64,000 nt of DNA from contig NZ_JADYWL010000001.1 of the NCBI RefSeq assembly GCF_015864825.1, forward strand, positions 310,001 through 374,000, read 5' to 3'. Source of the DNA: Psychrobacter sp. NZS113 (GTDB lineage: Bacteria; Pseudomonadota; Gammaproteobacteria; Pseudomonadales; Moraxellaceae). The position numbers and the translations under genes were made by a program. Below the pieces are notes generated by a model. It was not told the DNA's origin. It made no database searches and saw only the letters and a list, made by a program, of their open reading frames with translations. Below are positions 34,534 to 45,373 of this stretch, one piece after another. Each line of letters starts with the position of its first letter. The first letter of the stretch is position 1.

Positions 34534-36123
34534 ATGACCAGCAGTGCAATCCTTTCTTACTCTATTGAGCCAATCGATGAGTTACCCGCTGATAATAAGC
34601 TAGCCGCAGCATTATTGAACAGTTTGGCTGAGTATGGTGAACAGCTGCATGGTCGACGACTTTGGCTGGCATGTAGTGGTGGGCGCGATTCACTGGCATT
34701 AGCAGCGTTATGTGTGCAGCTCTATCGACAAGGAAAATTGCCGTTTTTACCGCAGCTCTTACATGTAAATCACGGTCTGCAAGCGGATAGTAACGCTTGG
34801 GCATCACATGTCGCTGATTGGGCAGCGGCTCAAACGATACCGTGTCATATATTACGTGCGCAAGTAAACGGTCATGATGAACAGGCAGCACGGCAAGCTC
34901 GCTATGACGTCATGCGCGCACATATCAATCAAGGTGATGTTTTGCTACTGGGCCATCATGCTGACGACCAAGCAGAAACCGTATTGATGCGATTGATTCA
35001 AGGCGCTGGCGTGAATGGTCTATCGGGCATGCAGCCGTGGCGCGTACAAAGACAAGGCGGGCAGCACAATATACTATGGCGACCTTGGCTAACTATTCAG
35101 CGTGCCCGCATTAGCGCCTATGCTCAGCGTCTACAACTGCCCTATATTGATGATCCCACCAATGACACAGGTGATAACGTGCGTAGTGGATTACGCCGTG
35201 ACATCATGCCAGTATTGGCGAGATATAATCCCAACGTCATTGATAATATTGCTCGTAGCGCGCAGCTATTGAGTGAAGCGCAGGCAAGTATCAGTGCACA
35301 AGCAGATGCGGATTTACAGCAGACAGCAGTTGCTTCATTACAATTGCCATCTGTACAGCAAGTCCTGAGTATTGATGAATTGCACAATCTGCCACTGTAT
35401 CGCCAACGTCAATTATTACATTATTGGTTGGGTCAAGATGAGCCATTACCGCCGGCTAAGCAGCTCGTAGATGATGTATTACTTCTAAGTCAACGTGATG
35501 ACCATGATCATCAAACGGAAATTTTTTGGCAAGGTCGTCAGCAGTCTTATACTATCCGTCGTTATCGGCAGCAGCTTTATCGTCTAAGCAATGAGTGGCT
35601 GACTTGGCTGAAATTGCCACTTATTGAACAGAGACGAATACTAACTCAAAGACCTTCTCCTGATATCGCTGTTGAGCCACACGACTTCATTACTTTGCGT
35701 AGTAGTCAACGTGCTATCTGGCAGTTGCAGATTCCGACGGATGCGTTTGTGCGATTTTTACTAGACGGTGATAAAGATGAAGCAGTACACGATACAGTAT
35801 CTCCTATCTTACAAATCGCCCCATTGCACCGCAATCAACGCCTGAAGACAGCGTTGGCATCGCGTCCACAATCTGGCAAGAAGCTTTATCAAACACTGGG
35901 AATACCATTATGGCTGCGTGAAAGTTTGATCGTGGTTAGTATTATTTGGCCAAATGAAAAAGATGAGCTGCCTATAGAATTACCCTTGTTACTAGTCTCT
36001 CCTTTTGATAGTTGGACATTGAGTAGTGATAACTTAAGCAATAAGTATTTGAGTATTGCAGATAAAGTTATCCAGTTGTCTAAACTGGTAAAAAGCAGTG
36101 TGAATATAAAAGAGATGCTGTAG
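34534..36123 (+). CDS. tilS: tRNA(Ile)-lysidine synthase
   Basis: TilS attaches lysine to C34 of the tRNA-Ile with anticodon CAU, so that it reads AUA. The N-type ATP pyrophosphatase P-loop SGGRDS is at residues 48-53. HVNHGLQADSNAWA and GHHADDQAETVLMRLIQGAG follow, then RPWLTIQRARI and DPTNDTGDNVRSGLRRDIMP. At 529 residues it is longer than E. coli TilS (432), mainly in the C-terminal half. It lies downstream of accA, a pairing also seen in other gammaproteobacteria. Confidence 0.95.
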   Translation: MTSSAILSYSIEPIDELPADNKLAAALLNSLAEYGEQLHGRRLWLACSGGRDSLALAALCVQLYRQGKLPFLPQLLHVNHGLQADSNAWASHVADWAAAQTIPCHILRAQVNGHDEQAARQARYDVMRAHINQGDVLLLGHHADDQAETVLMRLIQGAGVNGLSGMQPWRVQRQGGQHNILWRPWLTIQRARISAYAQRLQLPYIDDPTNDTGDNVRSGLRRDIMPVLARYNPNVIDNIARSAQLLSEAQASISAQADADLQQTAVASLQLPSVQQVLSIDELHNLPLYRQRQLLHYWLGQDEPLPPAKQLVDDVLLLSQRDDHDHQTEIFWQGRQQSYTIRRYRQQLYRLSNEWLTWLKLPLIEQRRILTQRPSPDIAVEPHDFITLRSSQRAIWQLQIPTDAFVRFLLDGDKDEAVHDTVSPILQIAPLHRNQRLKTALASRPQSGKKLYQTLGIPLWLRESLIVVSIIWPNEKDELPIELPLLLVSPFDSWTLSSDNLSNKYLSIADKVIQLSKLVKSSVNIKEML

Positions 36124-36313
36124 AAATGCGACAAAACTTGTTCTAAATATGGGATGAAGGTCTTTCAATTTATTGGGTTTTTTAGAGTCTGGTTCCTATG
36201 CTGACTTGTTCAATTTGTCAAACAGCCCTAGTGGCAGTATGGTAAACTGAATGTCATTTTGCATAAGCTTATGTTAGTTTGAGTATCTTTGAATTTTTGA
36301 GCAGGAGACACAT

Positions 36314-37147
36314 ATGTCAGTATTAGATAATAAAAAAATCAGCTTTATCGGCGGCGGAAACATGGCACAAGCGCTTATTAGCGGGCTTGTGGGCTGCGGC
36401 ATCAAACCAAATCTAATCACAGTCGCTGATCCTAGCAGCGATGCACGTGAGCAATTAACTGCCAAAGGTCTAAACACTGTGGATCCAATGGCTGATCCTA
36501 AATCTGCTGTAATCGATGCTGATATCGTGGTACTAGCAGTAAAACCACAGATGATGAAAGTGGTCGTTAGTGCCTTCGCAGATATATTAGACACTCAATT
36601 AGTCATTTCAGTAGCGGCAGGCTTGTCGACTGATCTTTTGTCAAATATGCTAGGTGGCTATAGCAATATCGTCCGTGCGATGCCAAACACGCCTTCTATG
36701 ATTCAAATGGGTGCTACTGGCCTTTATGGTACAGCTAATATCTCAGCAGAACAAAAAGAATTGGCAACTGCTGTTATGGAAGCCTCAGGCTTAGTTATGT
36801 GGGTTGATGATGAAGCGCAGATGCATGCTGTAACAGCGGTATCAGGTTCAGCGCCAGCCTACATGTTCTACTTCCTCGAATCGATGATTGATGGCGCAGT
36901 GGCGTTAGGGTTAGACAAAGAACAAGCTTCAGCACTTGCTATGCAAACCATGATAGGTGCTGCAAAGATGGCGATGGAAAGTGATGATGCGCCTGCTGAA
37001 TTACGCCGCAAGGTTACCTCACCGAATGGCACGACCCAAGCTGCGGTTGAGTCAATGCAAGCCAATGAAATTGGTCGTCAAATCAGCGAAGCCATGAAAG
37101 CCTGCTCTGATCGCAGCCAAGCGCTTAGTGAAGAGATGAGTAAATAG
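36314..37147 (+). CDS. proC: Pyrroline-5-carboxylate reductase
   Basis: ProC performs the last step of proline synthesis, reducing pyrroline-5-carboxylate with NAD(P)H. The 277-residue protein starts with the Rossmann motif ISFIGGGNMAQALISG. VLAVKPQMM, VRAMPNTPSMIQMGATGLY and AVSGSAPAYMFYFLESM are typical. The C-terminal signature VTSPNGTTQAAVESM follows. AGCAGGAGA lies about 6-8 bases before the start. Confidence 0.97.
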   Translation: MSVLDNKKISFIGGGNMAQALISGLVGCGIKPNLITVADPSSDAREQLTAKGLNTVDPMADPKSAVIDADIVVLAVKPQMMKVVVSAFADILDTQLVISVAAGLSTDLLSNMLGGYSNIVRAMPNTPSMIQMGATGLYGTANISAEQKELATAVMEASGLVMWVDDEAQMHAVTAVSGSAPAYMFYFLESMIDGAVALGLDKEQASALAMQTMIGAAKMAMESDDAPAELRRKVTSPNGTTQAAVESMQANEIGRQISEAMKACSDRSQALSEEMSK

Positions 37148-37309
37148 TTAGACAACACCCAAAAATACGATTGCTGGTGTCAAAATCGTTTTAGTCTGCA
37201 AGATGTAGTATTGATATTCGCATCACTGGCTAATTTTATTTTTGGGCATGATATTACCTATATGTCAGGTGCTTATTTTTCCAAAGTTAATAACGCATAT
37301 GACTGGTAA

Positions 37310-37417
37310 TATAGTCGGCTCCATATAATTTGGATACAAGTCAGGCGAGTGAAAGTACTACAAGTAGTAGGCTAAGCGAGTCTGACACCGTATCCAACTT
37401 ATAGAGGGTTGACTATA
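37310..37417 (+). repeat. Dispersed MITE-like intergenic repeat (copy C)
   Basis: A 108-bp unit starting TATAGTCGGCTCC and ending GGTTGACTATA. It is internally an imperfect inverted repeat: AATTTGGATAC near the left end answers GTATCCAACTT near the right. Core words TACTACAAGTAGTA and CTAAGCGAG recur in the copy at 55727-55838. It lies in the gap between proC and yggT. Confidence 0.82.
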
Positions 37418-37484
37418 CTAAGCATCTGATAATGACATTCATCATCCTCTAACCTGTTAATAACGCCACATTGAGTAGCACTTC

Positions 37485-38054
37485 ATGAACAACATGTTAT
37501 TTCAAATCTTTGATTTGGTCACCACCTTTGCAATGATGTTGGTATTTATTCGCTTTATGCTACAGTTTGCGGGTATGGATGCGAGCAATCCAATGATAGC
37601 CCCTGCTTATAAAGCGACCCATATTGTCGATGTTTTTGGACGTATTTTTCCAACGGTTGGTCAAGGTCGTATCAGTATTGCAGCGATTGTACTGATGTTT
37701 TTGATTCGTCTGATTGATATCTCTGGAAAGGCAGCACTGACCCATAAAGGCATTGCACCCGTACCGTTATTTTTCACTGGTACTATCAGCTTGATTTTAG
37801 ATTTTTTGCGTATGTGTCGCTACTTGGTTATTGGTTCAATTATCGTCAGCTGGATTGTCGTTTTTACGCAATCTCAGCATCCGATTATTGGCATCATTAT
37901 GAATCTTGCGGAGCCAATCTTGGAACCATTCCGCCGTATCACGCCAAACATGGGTATGCTTGATTTATCACCGATGATAGCCTTTGTTGCTTTTATTCTG
38001 CTAGAGATGTTTATTGGCGGTTTGGCAGCGAGCTTCTTGCCGATGTTAGGCTAA
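37485..38054 (+). CDS. YggT-family membrane protein
   Basis: A 189-residue inner-membrane protein with about four hydrophobic segments and two YggT repeats: FMLQFAGMDASNPM in the first, and FTQSQHPIIGIIMNLAEPILEPFRRI, shown by its NLAEPILEPFRR motif, in the second. The family's role is unclear. It has been linked to cell shape and to K+ or osmotic tolerance in other organisms. The proC-yggT order is a common gammaproteobacterial arrangement. A strong terminator follows. Confidence 0.93.
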   Translation: MNNMLFQIFDLVTTFAMMLVFIRFMLQFAGMDASNPMIAPAYKATHIVDVFGRIFPTVGQGRISIAAIVLMFLIRLIDISGKAALTHKGIAPVPLFFTGTISLILDFLRMCRYLVIGSIIVSWIVVFTQSQHPIIGIIMNLAEPILEPFRRITPNMGMLDLSPMIAFVAFILLEMFIGGLAASFLPMLG

Positions 38055-38101
38055 GCCAAATTTATTAAGCTAAAAGCTACATTGTCGAAAATACAATACA
38101 T

Positions 38102-38139
38102 AAAAAAGGCGCTCTATAAGACATAGAGCGCCTTTTTTT
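38102..38139 (+). terminator. Rho-independent terminator after yggT
   Basis: Perfect 10-bp arms GGCGCTCTAT / ATAGAGCGCC with a 5-base loop, A-rich upstream and seven T downstream. It can also serve the convergent thiD. Confidence 0.95.
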
Positions 38140-38186
38140 GTCACTGATAAAAGTTATCAGTATATAAAGACATCAATCAGTTGCAA

Positions 38187-39166
<980 letters not shown>

Positions 39167-39341
39167 ATATTGAAAATTAGTGCATCGATCAAATGTACTG
39201 ATAAATAGTAATTAATCGCATATTGATTGGCTTAGACCTCATTCTTTCTGGTTTTTAGAGATACTTTACTCGTTAAAAAAGGCATAAGACCATATAAACA
39301 AATAAATATCATAAAAATTGCATTAAATAGTTAGACAATGC

Positions 39342-39369
39342 TTGCAATTCTTTTTGGTTTTGCTATAAT
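39342..39369 (+). promoter_or_regulatory. Sigma-70 promoter of tRNA-Ser
   Basis: TTGCAA-N16-TATAAT. The predicted start is about 65 nt before the mature tRNA. Confidence 0.75.
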
Positions 39370-39442
39370 CATCGCCCACGGGATAAGACGTATTATCAGC
39401 AATAATACTATTTTTTAGAACTTAAAAAGTCTTACGTCGTTT

Positions 39443-39532
39443 GGTGAAGTGGGTGAGTGGCTGAAACCAGTTCCCTGCTAAGGAACCATACGTTTGCGCG
39501 TATCGAGGGTTCGAATCCCTCCTTCACCTCCA
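39443..39532 (+). tRNA. tRNA-Ser (anticodon GCU)
   Basis: A class II tRNA with long variable arm. Acceptor arms GGTGAAG / CTTCACC pair fully, the anticodon stem-loop is GTTCC-CTGCTAA-GGAAC, and the T-arm is GGGTTCGAATCCC. CCA is encoded. It reads AGC/AGU. The discriminator base appears to be U rather than the G usual in bacterial tRNA-Ser. Confidence 0.96.
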
Positions 39533-39622
39533 TTTATAGTGTTGTTTTTAGAGTAGCATCGCAAAAATTAGTTGTTAGTCTTTATAAGTTAAAAATTAAT
39601 TATATTTTAATGAATAAAGATG

Positions 39623-39650
39623 TTGACACAAGCGATATTATCTATATAAT
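39623..39650 (+). promoter_or_regulatory. Sigma-70 promoter of tRNA-Arg
   Basis: Perfect TTGACA-N16-TATAAT. The predicted start lies about 50 nt before the mature tRNA. Confidence 0.85.
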
Positions 39651-39708
39651 GACCAACCTAATTTACTGTAATTGTTATTAACAATGCAGTGGATAACGTG
39701 CAAAATAC

Positions 39709-39785
39709 GCGCCTGTAGCTCAGTTGGATAGAGCACTTGGCTACGAACTAAGGGGTCGGGAGTTCGAATCTCTCCAGGCGCACCA
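39709..39785 (+). tRNA. tRNA-Arg (anticodon ACG)
   Basis: Acceptor arms GCGCCTG / CAGGCGC pair fully. The anticodon loop CTACGAA gives ACG, whose A34 is normally edited to inosine by TadA so that CGU, CGC and CGA are read. D-arm, GGAGTTCGAATCTCT T-arm and encoded CCA are present. Confidence 0.96.
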
Positions 39786-39821
39786 TTTGCATACTAGCTT
39801 ATTTTAAGCTAAAAAATTAAA

Positions 39822-39857
39822 TCAATCGCCTGTCTTATGACAATTTGGCGGTTTTTT
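39822..39857 (+). terminator. Probable terminator of tRNA-Arg
   Basis: ATCGCC-TGTC-TTAT-GACA-ATTT-GGCGGT forms a stem interrupted by an asymmetric bulge, followed by seven T. Confidence 0.6.
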
Positions 39858-39995
39858 TATGTCTGTTACTTTTGTCTTAATACTTCCTGCCTTGATTACA
39901 GGCATGACCAGATAGCATCTGAGGATAATGTACGATACAACCGTGAATTACGGTACAATGGAGCCATTATTCACTGCTTGCTATGAGCTTGTACC

Positions 39996-40667
39996 ATGTC
40001 AAAAAGTTTATCTAAACGCACATCTAAAGCAACCACAAAATCAAAGCCGCAACGTAATGCTCCTATGCAGCAAATACCTGATGAAGAGCCAACGATCGCT
40101 AAGCCTACCACACGTGTCGTGGCGGTACTCTACGACGGCATGTTGATTTTGGCATTGTTATTCTTAGTGGGAACGATGCTGACCGTGATTGGTACATTGC
40201 TGACCATGAATACAGGTACAGACTCCTCTCAAGCCCAGTCGTTGCCAACTTGGTATCAAAACGTCATTATGACGCCGTCTTTTGTACTGACGCTTGTGGC
40301 GTTCTACGGATTGTTTTGGCGTCGTGGTGGACAGACACTGGGTATGCAAACTTGGCGATTAAAAACCGTGAATAACTCAGGTCATTTATTGACGTGGGGG
40401 CAGTCGTTTAAGCGTATTTTGGCAGCATGTTTGATGCCATTACTATTCGGTATTATCGGCAGCTTAATTGGTGGGTCGCGTGCGATATTATTGACCAGCG
40501 CCTTATTAGGTTGGGTCTTTAATTACGCCTTTTGTTTGTTTAATCGTCGCGGTTTAGCAGTGCAAGACATGTTATCCAACACCATAACCCTAAAAATGCC
40601 AAAAGTAGCGCACGAAGGGTTATGGCGTGGTTTCAGGAATCGTAAGCAGTCGCAAAACAAACCGTAA
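39996..40667 (+). CDS. RDD-family membrane protein
   Basis: A 223-residue protein with a basic N-terminal tail of about 30 residues. The RDD domain follows: RVVAVLYDGMLILALLFLV in segment 1, then WRRGGQTLGMQTWRLKTVN, the conserved loop, and later hydrophobic segments. The Arg-Asp-Asp signature is partly altered (R and D in RVVAVLYD). Some RDD proteins act in ion or osmotic homeostasis; the role here is unknown. It is convergent with the CaCA antiporter gene, 73 bp apart, without a visible terminator. Confidence 0.9.
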   Translation: MSKSLSKRTSKATTKSKPQRNAPMQQIPDEEPTIAKPTTRVVAVLYDGMLILALLFLVGTMLTVIGTLLTMNTGTDSSQAQSLPTWYQNVIMTPSFVLTLVAFYGLFWRRGGQTLGMQTWRLKTVNNSGHLLTWGQSFKRILAACLMPLLFGIIGSLIGGSRAILLTSALLGWVFNYAFCLFNRRGLAVQDMLSNTITLKMPKVAHEGLWRGFRNRKQSQNKP

Positions 40668-40740
40668 TATATAACCATAATATATATAGCTACGTATTAC
40701 TCACTATGTATTGGTACGTGCGAACAATCACGTCAACACT

Positions 40741-41724
40741 TTATAAGTTGACGGTTTGAATCAGCCATCCAGTATAGCCCACAAAAAACAGCATTAACAT
40801 GGCACCAGAGGTTCGTCCAAATGGTCGATTGGTGACAAAAGCAAATCCACAAAGTATTACTAGTAATACCGTAATCAGACCCATTGCCATCACGTCACGT
40901 GAAAAAATCACTGGGTTTACAGTGATAGGGGCAATGACGGTTGCCAAGCCTACAACGGCGAGGGTATTAAAAATATTAGAGCCAATAATATTACCTAGTG
41001 CCATGTCATGTTCACCTTTGCGAGCAGCAGACAAGCTAGAGACCAGCTCAGGTAATGAAGTGCCGACTGCAACAATCGTCAATCCAATGATCAACTCACT
41101 TAATCCCCAAAATGTTGCGACCTCAACTGCGCCCCAAACAATGGCTCTTGAACTGGCAACCAACATCAACATACCCAAAAACAAACTGCCCAAGCCTCTT
41201 ATGACGCTAGGTTCTTCATGGTTGGTACTCGCATCATCGTCAGCTATGACATCGTTATCATGTTCATGGTTGCCTTCTCGGATGCTCAATACGATTTGAG
41301 TGGCCAATACCAATACTAACAATACTAATAGCACGATACCATCTGCTTGGCTGAGTGAGCCGTCACGTAACTGCCATGCTGCAACTGCCGTAATCATTAG
41401 TAAGATAGGCAAGTCGCGCTTGACGATGGCCTTACGGATGATAATGGGGCTTATTATTACGGTTGCGCCCAGTACCAAAGCAATATTGATAATATTAGAG
41501 CCATAAGCGTTGCCAAGTGCCAACTCAGGGCTGCCTTCTAATGCAGCTAGTACCGATACCACCATCTCAGGTGCTGATGTACCAATACCCAGAATAAGCA
41601 CACCAATTAAAAAGCTGGGTACTCGAAATTTTTGTGCCAATGCTGTTGCGCCATCAATAAAAACATCAGCGCTCCAAACCAAAATTGCTAGACCAATCAA
41701 AATTGCAATGACTGCCAACCACAT
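40741..41724 (-). CDS. Calcium/sodium antiporter (CaCA family, YrbG type)
   Basis: A 327-residue inner-membrane exchanger built of two homologous halves of five membrane segments. Each half contains an alpha-repeat: GIGTSAPEMVVSVLAAL with GNAYGSNIINIALVLG, and AVGTSLPELVSSLSAA with GNIIGSNIFNTLAVVG. The acidic residues of TSAPE and TSLPE bind cations. An acidic and His-rich loop (about residues 150-170) joins the halves. Exchange of Ca2+ for Na+ or H+ is the family role. Confidence 0.94.
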   Translation of the reverse strand: MWLAVIAILIGLAILVWSADVFIDGATALAQKFRVPSFLIGVLILGIGTSAPEMVVSVLAALEGSPELALGNAYGSNIINIALVLGATVIISPIIIRKAIVKRDLPILLMITAVAAWQLRDGSLSQADGIVLLVLLVLVLATQIVLSIREGNHEHDNDVIADDDASTNHEEPSVIRGLGSLFLGMLMLVASSRAIVWGAVEVATFWGLSELIIGLTIVAVGTSLPELVSSLSAARKGEHDMALGNIIGSNIFNTLAVVGLATVIAPITVNPVIFSRDVMAMGLITVLLVILCGFAFVTNRPFGRTSGAMLMLFFVGYTGWLIQTVNL

Positions 41725-41796
41725 TTAGATAACTCCTTCGTTAGGGATAAAAATAGATATTGGGTTTTGAATAAGCTTACATCATATAAAAGTGGC

Positions 41797-41835
41797 ATAA
41801 AAAAAAGCTGAATCACAATCTGGATTCAGCTTCGA
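41797..41835 (-). terminator. Rho-independent terminator of panD
   Basis: The minus strand reads AGCTGAATC / GATTCAGCT with an 8-base loop, followed by eight T. It lies about 100 bp past the panD stop. Confidence 0.88.
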
Positions 41836-41933
41836 TATAAGTACAAGTATTTTAATGGGATTTTGACAACCACAGCAACTGTATGACGACGTATTTACTC
41901 ATACTTTATGTAACAAGCTCTTAAATGATTTTC

Positions 41934-42314
41934 TTAAGCCACTTGTACAGGAATGATGTTTGCTGTGTCTCTTACGGTGTTGTCTTCATTACAATAAACC
42001 AGTTTTGGCTGATAAGTTTCTGCTTCAACCTCATCAAAATGAGCGTAAGCACAAATAATCACGATATCGCCCAAATCAGCCATATGAGCTGCAGCGCCGT
42101 TTAGTGAGATGATGCCTGAACCTGCTTCAGCACGAATCGCATAAGTGCGAAATCGTTTGCCATTGGTAACGTTATAGATGTCGATAGATTCATTTTCGCG
42201 CAGACCTGCAAGGTCTAATAAATCGCCATCAATACCGCAAGAGCCTTCATAATGAAGCTCTGCATGTGTGACGCGGGCACGGTGCAATTTGCATTTAAGC
42301 ATATTAAGTAGCAT
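41934..42314 (-). CDS. panD: Aspartate 1-decarboxylase precursor
   Basis: PanD makes beta-alanine for pantothenate and coenzyme A. It is a pyruvoyl enzyme formed by self-cleavage between Gly24 and Ser25, and the sequence [10 protein letters not shown] puts exactly these residues at 24-25 when translation starts at 42314. The 126-residue length is normal. [19 protein letters not shown] is typical. An internal Met5 is the family's most frequent start, but the numbering supports the longer form. No panB or panC is adjacent. Confidence 0.96.
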   Translation of the reverse strand: MLLNMLKCKLHRARVTHAELHYEGSCGIDGDLLDLAGLRENESIDIYNVTNGKRFRTYAIRAEAGSGIISLNGAAAHMADLGDIVIICAYAHFDEVEAETYQPKLVYCNEDNTVRDTANIIPVQVA

Positions 42315-42487
42315 GGATTGCTTCCTTAGCGTGATGAAAGTAATAAGTTAATGGGGGCAAATCTACCCAAAAAAAGGCAGTATCGCCCAAACCCTTAGCT
42401 GAATGAGCAGTGTTGGGTAAGTTATTGATTAACTGGGCAGAATTGGGATAAAAATACATCTGCCAGAGTAGGCGGTATCATACCGTG

Positions 42488-43069
42488 TTATTCGGGTAGT
42501 TTGAAACCATTTATCTGAGAACGCGCGCGTTCAATATCGCCATCTAGCAATAATGGTAATGCTTCAAAAGCTGCAGTTAAGGCGCTATCGATACCAATTT
42601 GCTCATCAGGAGAAGCTTTTGAGAGGACATGTCCACTAACTTTAGATTTATGACCAGGATGACCAATACCCACGCGTAGACGATGAAAATCGCTACCAAT
42701 ATGCGGTGTAATATCACGCAAGCCATTGTGACCACCGTGACCACCACCTGTTTTTAATTTAATGCTGCCAGCTGGAATATCGAGCTCGTCATGAGCAATG
42801 AGCAACTGGTCGTTATCAATACCATAAAAATTGACCATCGGCACAACCGACTCACCAGACTTATTCATAAAGGTGAGAGGCATTAGTAAGCGCACATCAT
42901 GCCCATGAATTTGTCCACGCCCTGTCACTCCATGGAATTTTTTATCAGGAGAGAGAGTAATATTGAACTGTTGGGCCAAATGATGGACAAACCAAAATCC
43001 TGCATTATGACGCGTAAACATATACTGCTGACCAGGATTACCAAGACCGACAATAAGCTTTATGGCCAT
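42488..43069 (-). CDS. pth: Peptidyl-tRNA hydrolase
   Basis: Pth recycles peptidyl-tRNA released by stalled ribosomes. The 193-residue protein begins IKLIVGLGNPGQQYMFTRHNAG, with the catalytic H21 in RHNAG. It continues with LMPLTFMNKSGESV, the aspartate-bearing HDELDIPAG and GGGHGGHNGLRDI. It follows rplY and prs on the same strand, in the order conserved in many gammaproteobacteria. A hairpin between rplY and pth may attenuate cotranscription. Confidence 0.97.
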   Translation of the reverse strand: MAIKLIVGLGNPGQQYMFTRHNAGFWFVHHLAQQFNITLSPDKKFHGVTGRGQIHGHDVRLLMPLTFMNKSGESVVPMVNFYGIDNDQLLIAHDELDIPAGSIKLKTGGGHGGHNGLRDITPHIGSDFHRLRVGIGHPGHKSKVSGHVLSKASPDEQIGIDSALTAAFEALPLLLDGDIERARSQINGFKLPE

Positions 43070-43164
43070 AAAAACACCCTGCTTGAATTTAATAAATGAG
43101 TGGTAACGTCCGAACGCATAAACGTTGAATAAATAATATCCGTATTATGCTCAAATCCTACTTA

Positions 43165-43203
43165 CAAAAACAGCAGGAGATATTCATCACCTGCTGTTTT
43201 TTG
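43165..43203 (-). terminator. Terminator or attenuator between rplY and pth
   Basis: The arms AACAGCAGG / CCTGCTGTT (written on the plus strand) flank a roughly 16-base loop, with T runs on both strands. It lies 57 bp after the rplY stop and about 95 bp before pth. Confidence 0.82.
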
Positions 43204-43260
43204 ACTAAAAGAATCGAGAATTATATAGCAGATAATAGATCGCTATATAGAAGTCGATTA

Positions 43261-43935
43261 TTACTCGCCGTCTTTGCTGTCTTCGCTTTGCTCACTAGCA
43301 GGTACGTCAGCTGCGTCAACTTCTTCAGCATCTGCATCAACTTCTTCAACTGTTGGTGGCTGCATGTTAACGATAGTACGGTCATGGCCGTCTTCTAGCT
43401 CAAGCTCATGAATTACAACGCCTTCAGGAAGTGTAATGTCTGATAAACGGAACAAATCACCGATTTCCATACCAGATACGTCTACTTCTAAATATTCAGG
43501 AAGTAGTGATGGGATACAGATGATTTCGATATCAGATACTAGTGTAGATAGAACACCAGCAGCAGCAGTACCTGGAGCATCTTCACGACCAGTGAAATGC
43601 ACAGGAACATTCATGTGGATTTTTTGACCTTTTACAATGCGCTGAAAGTCAGCATGCATTGGGAAGCCTTTGGCTGGATGACGTTGCAAGTCTTTGATAA
43701 CTGCTTGATGCTCTACGCCGTCAACATTGATAGTCAAAATGTGTGAGAAGAACGCTTCAAATTCAAGCGATTTTACCAACTCGTTGATTTTGATAGAGAT
43801 AGAGGTAGGCTCTTCGTTGCCACCATAAATAATAGCAGGAACTAGATTCTGCTTACGTAGGCGGCGGCTCGCACCTTTACCTTGTTGTTCAGCAGAACGA
43901 TCAACTGCGTTTAGCTCAAAATGGTTAATGCTCAT
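43261..43935 (-). CDS. rplY: 50S ribosomal protein L25/Ctc
   Basis: L25 binds 5S rRNA. The 224-residue protein is the long Ctc type: an L25 domain (about 1-95, SRRLRKQNLVPAIIYGG) plus a C-terminal beta domain (about 96-190, PVHFTGREDAPG, LPEYLEVDVSGMEIGD). An acidic tail (EEVDADAEEVDAADVP) follows. The start MSINHFELNAVDR at 43935 has AGGAT upstream. The codons extending to 43998 are unlikely to be translated. Confidence 0.95.
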   Translation of the reverse strand: MSINHFELNAVDRSAEQQGKGASRRLRKQNLVPAIIYGGNEEPTSISIKINELVKSLEFEAFFSHILTINVDGVEHQAVIKDLQRHPAKGFPMHADFQRIVKGQKIHMNVPVHFTGREDAPGTAAAGVLSTLVSDIEIICIPSLLPEYLEVDVSGMEIGDLFRLSDITLPEGVVIHELELEDGHDRTIVNMQPPTVEEVDADAEEVDAADVPASEQSEDSKDGE

Positions 43936-44252
43936 GGATATAATCCTATAAAAAGAATGATGAAGTGTCTGGTCATAAAAAAGTGGATTTGCGACCAATC
44001 CACTAATACGTGATGATAGCTAAGCATTGTCAGTGATAGTTACTACCAAAAACTCTAAGCTTAGCCATTTGCTTGTCATAACGATTTTTATGATAGTTAT
44101 TATCATGGTCGTCGTTACTTCACAGCATGATCAGCACTTTCGATAATACCAACCTGATTGAATAAAACAAACGGGCGGCACAGGCGCGCATTATACGTGA
44201 TTTTGTAGTAATAATAAAGACCTACGAAAAATGGCTATGTAAAATTATTAAG

Positions 44253-44291
44253 CAAAAAAAAGCGCCAAGTAATGAAACTTGACGCTATTTT
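44253..44291 (-). terminator. Terminator after prs
   Basis: The minus strand reads AGCGTCAAGT / ACTTGGCGCT with one wobble pair, followed by eight T. It separates prs from rplY. Confidence 0.85.
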
Positions 44292-44315
44292 TATGACGAG
44301 CAACACTGTTAAGTG

Positions 44316-45263
44316 TTAGCCATCAAACATTGCGCTAATAGATTCTTCGTTATTAATACGGCGTAGACTTTCAGCCAGCATTGGCGCGATGCTTACTTGG
44401 CGAATTTTGCTACATGCTTTTGCCGCATCAGACAGTGGAATCGTATCAGTCACAACCAGTTCATCTAACGCAGATTCACTGATGTTTTTCAGTGCATTAC
44501 CCGATAGAACAGGGTGAGTAATGTAAGCTAAGACGCGACGTGCGCCGTTGGCTTTCAGTGCTTCAGCGGCTTTACATAGTGTGCCTGCAGTATCGACCAT
44601 ATCATCAACGATAACGCAATCACGGTCACGAACGTCGCCGATGATATGCATCACTTGTGATTCGTTGGCACGAGCACGGCGCTTGTCAATAATTGCCATA
44701 TCGGTATCACCCAACTGCTTGGCCATGGCGCGTGCACGCACAACACCACCAACATCAGGTGAAACAACCATGATGTTGTCATAATCTTGTTTTTGTAGGT
44801 CGTTCAATAGCACAGGCGTGCCGTAGATGTTGTCTACAGGAATATCAAAGAAACCTTGAATTTGATCTGAGTGCAAATCAACCGTCATTACGCGATCGAT
44901 GCTAACGATGTTTAGCATATCAGCGACGACTTTAGCAGAGATAGGTACACGAGCTGAGCGTGGACGACGATCTTGACGAGCATAACCAAAGTAAGGCATG
45001 ACAGCAGTGATGCGACCAGCACTAGAGCGACGCAAGGCGTCAGCCATCATCATGATTTCCATCAAGTTGTCATTGGTCGGTGCACAAGTAGGCTGCATGA
45101 TAAACACGTCTTTACCGCGCACGTGCTCTTTGATTTCCACGGCAATTTCGCCATCAGAAAAACGCGTGATGTCAGCTTTACCAAGAGGTATGTGAAGATG
45201 ATCGGCTACGGTTTTTGCTAATTCTGGGTGGGCATTGCCCGTAAAAATCGCCAAATAAGGCAT
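44316..45263 (-). CDS. prs: Ribose-phosphate pyrophosphokinase
   Basis: Prs makes PRPP from ribose-5-phosphate and ATP for nucleotide, histidine and tryptophan synthesis. The 315-residue protein has the standard length. [10 protein letters not shown] begins the N-terminal domain. [17 protein letters not shown] and [17 protein letters not shown] follow, and the PRPP loop is [15 protein letters not shown]. It lies downstream of the tRNA-Gln genes, as in Pseudomonas and Acinetobacter, and may share their transcript. Confidence 0.97.
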   Translation of the reverse strand: MPYLAIFTGNAHPELAKTVADHLHIPLGKADITRFSDGEIAVEIKEHVRGKDVFIMQPTCAPTNDNLMEIMMMADALRRSSAGRITAVMPYFGYARQDRRPRSARVPISAKVVADMLNIVSIDRVMTVDLHSDQIQGFFDIPVDNIYGTPVLLNDLQKQDYDNIMVVSPDVGGVVRARAMAKQLGDTDMAIIDKRRARANESQVMHIIGDVRDRDCVIVDDMVDTAGTLCKAAEALKANGARRVLAYITHPVLSGNALKNISESALDELVVTDTIPLSDAAKACSKIRQVSIAPMLAESLRRINNEESISAMFDG

Positions 45264-45373
45264 GACAGAAGTCCTATTGATTGACTCAAGCAGAGACCGC
45301 TAAGCAGTGTCAAACTGCTCAAATTCAGAAAAGAGTGGTGAAAAGTTTTGATGACTGCTATTACAGTAAAAAA

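Noticed and set aside
39457..39681. 74-codon frame
   Set aside because: It lies across tRNA-Ser and the promoter of tRNA-Arg.
43147..43398. 83-codon frame
   Set aside because: It overlaps the rplY terminator and is antisense to the rplY 3' end.
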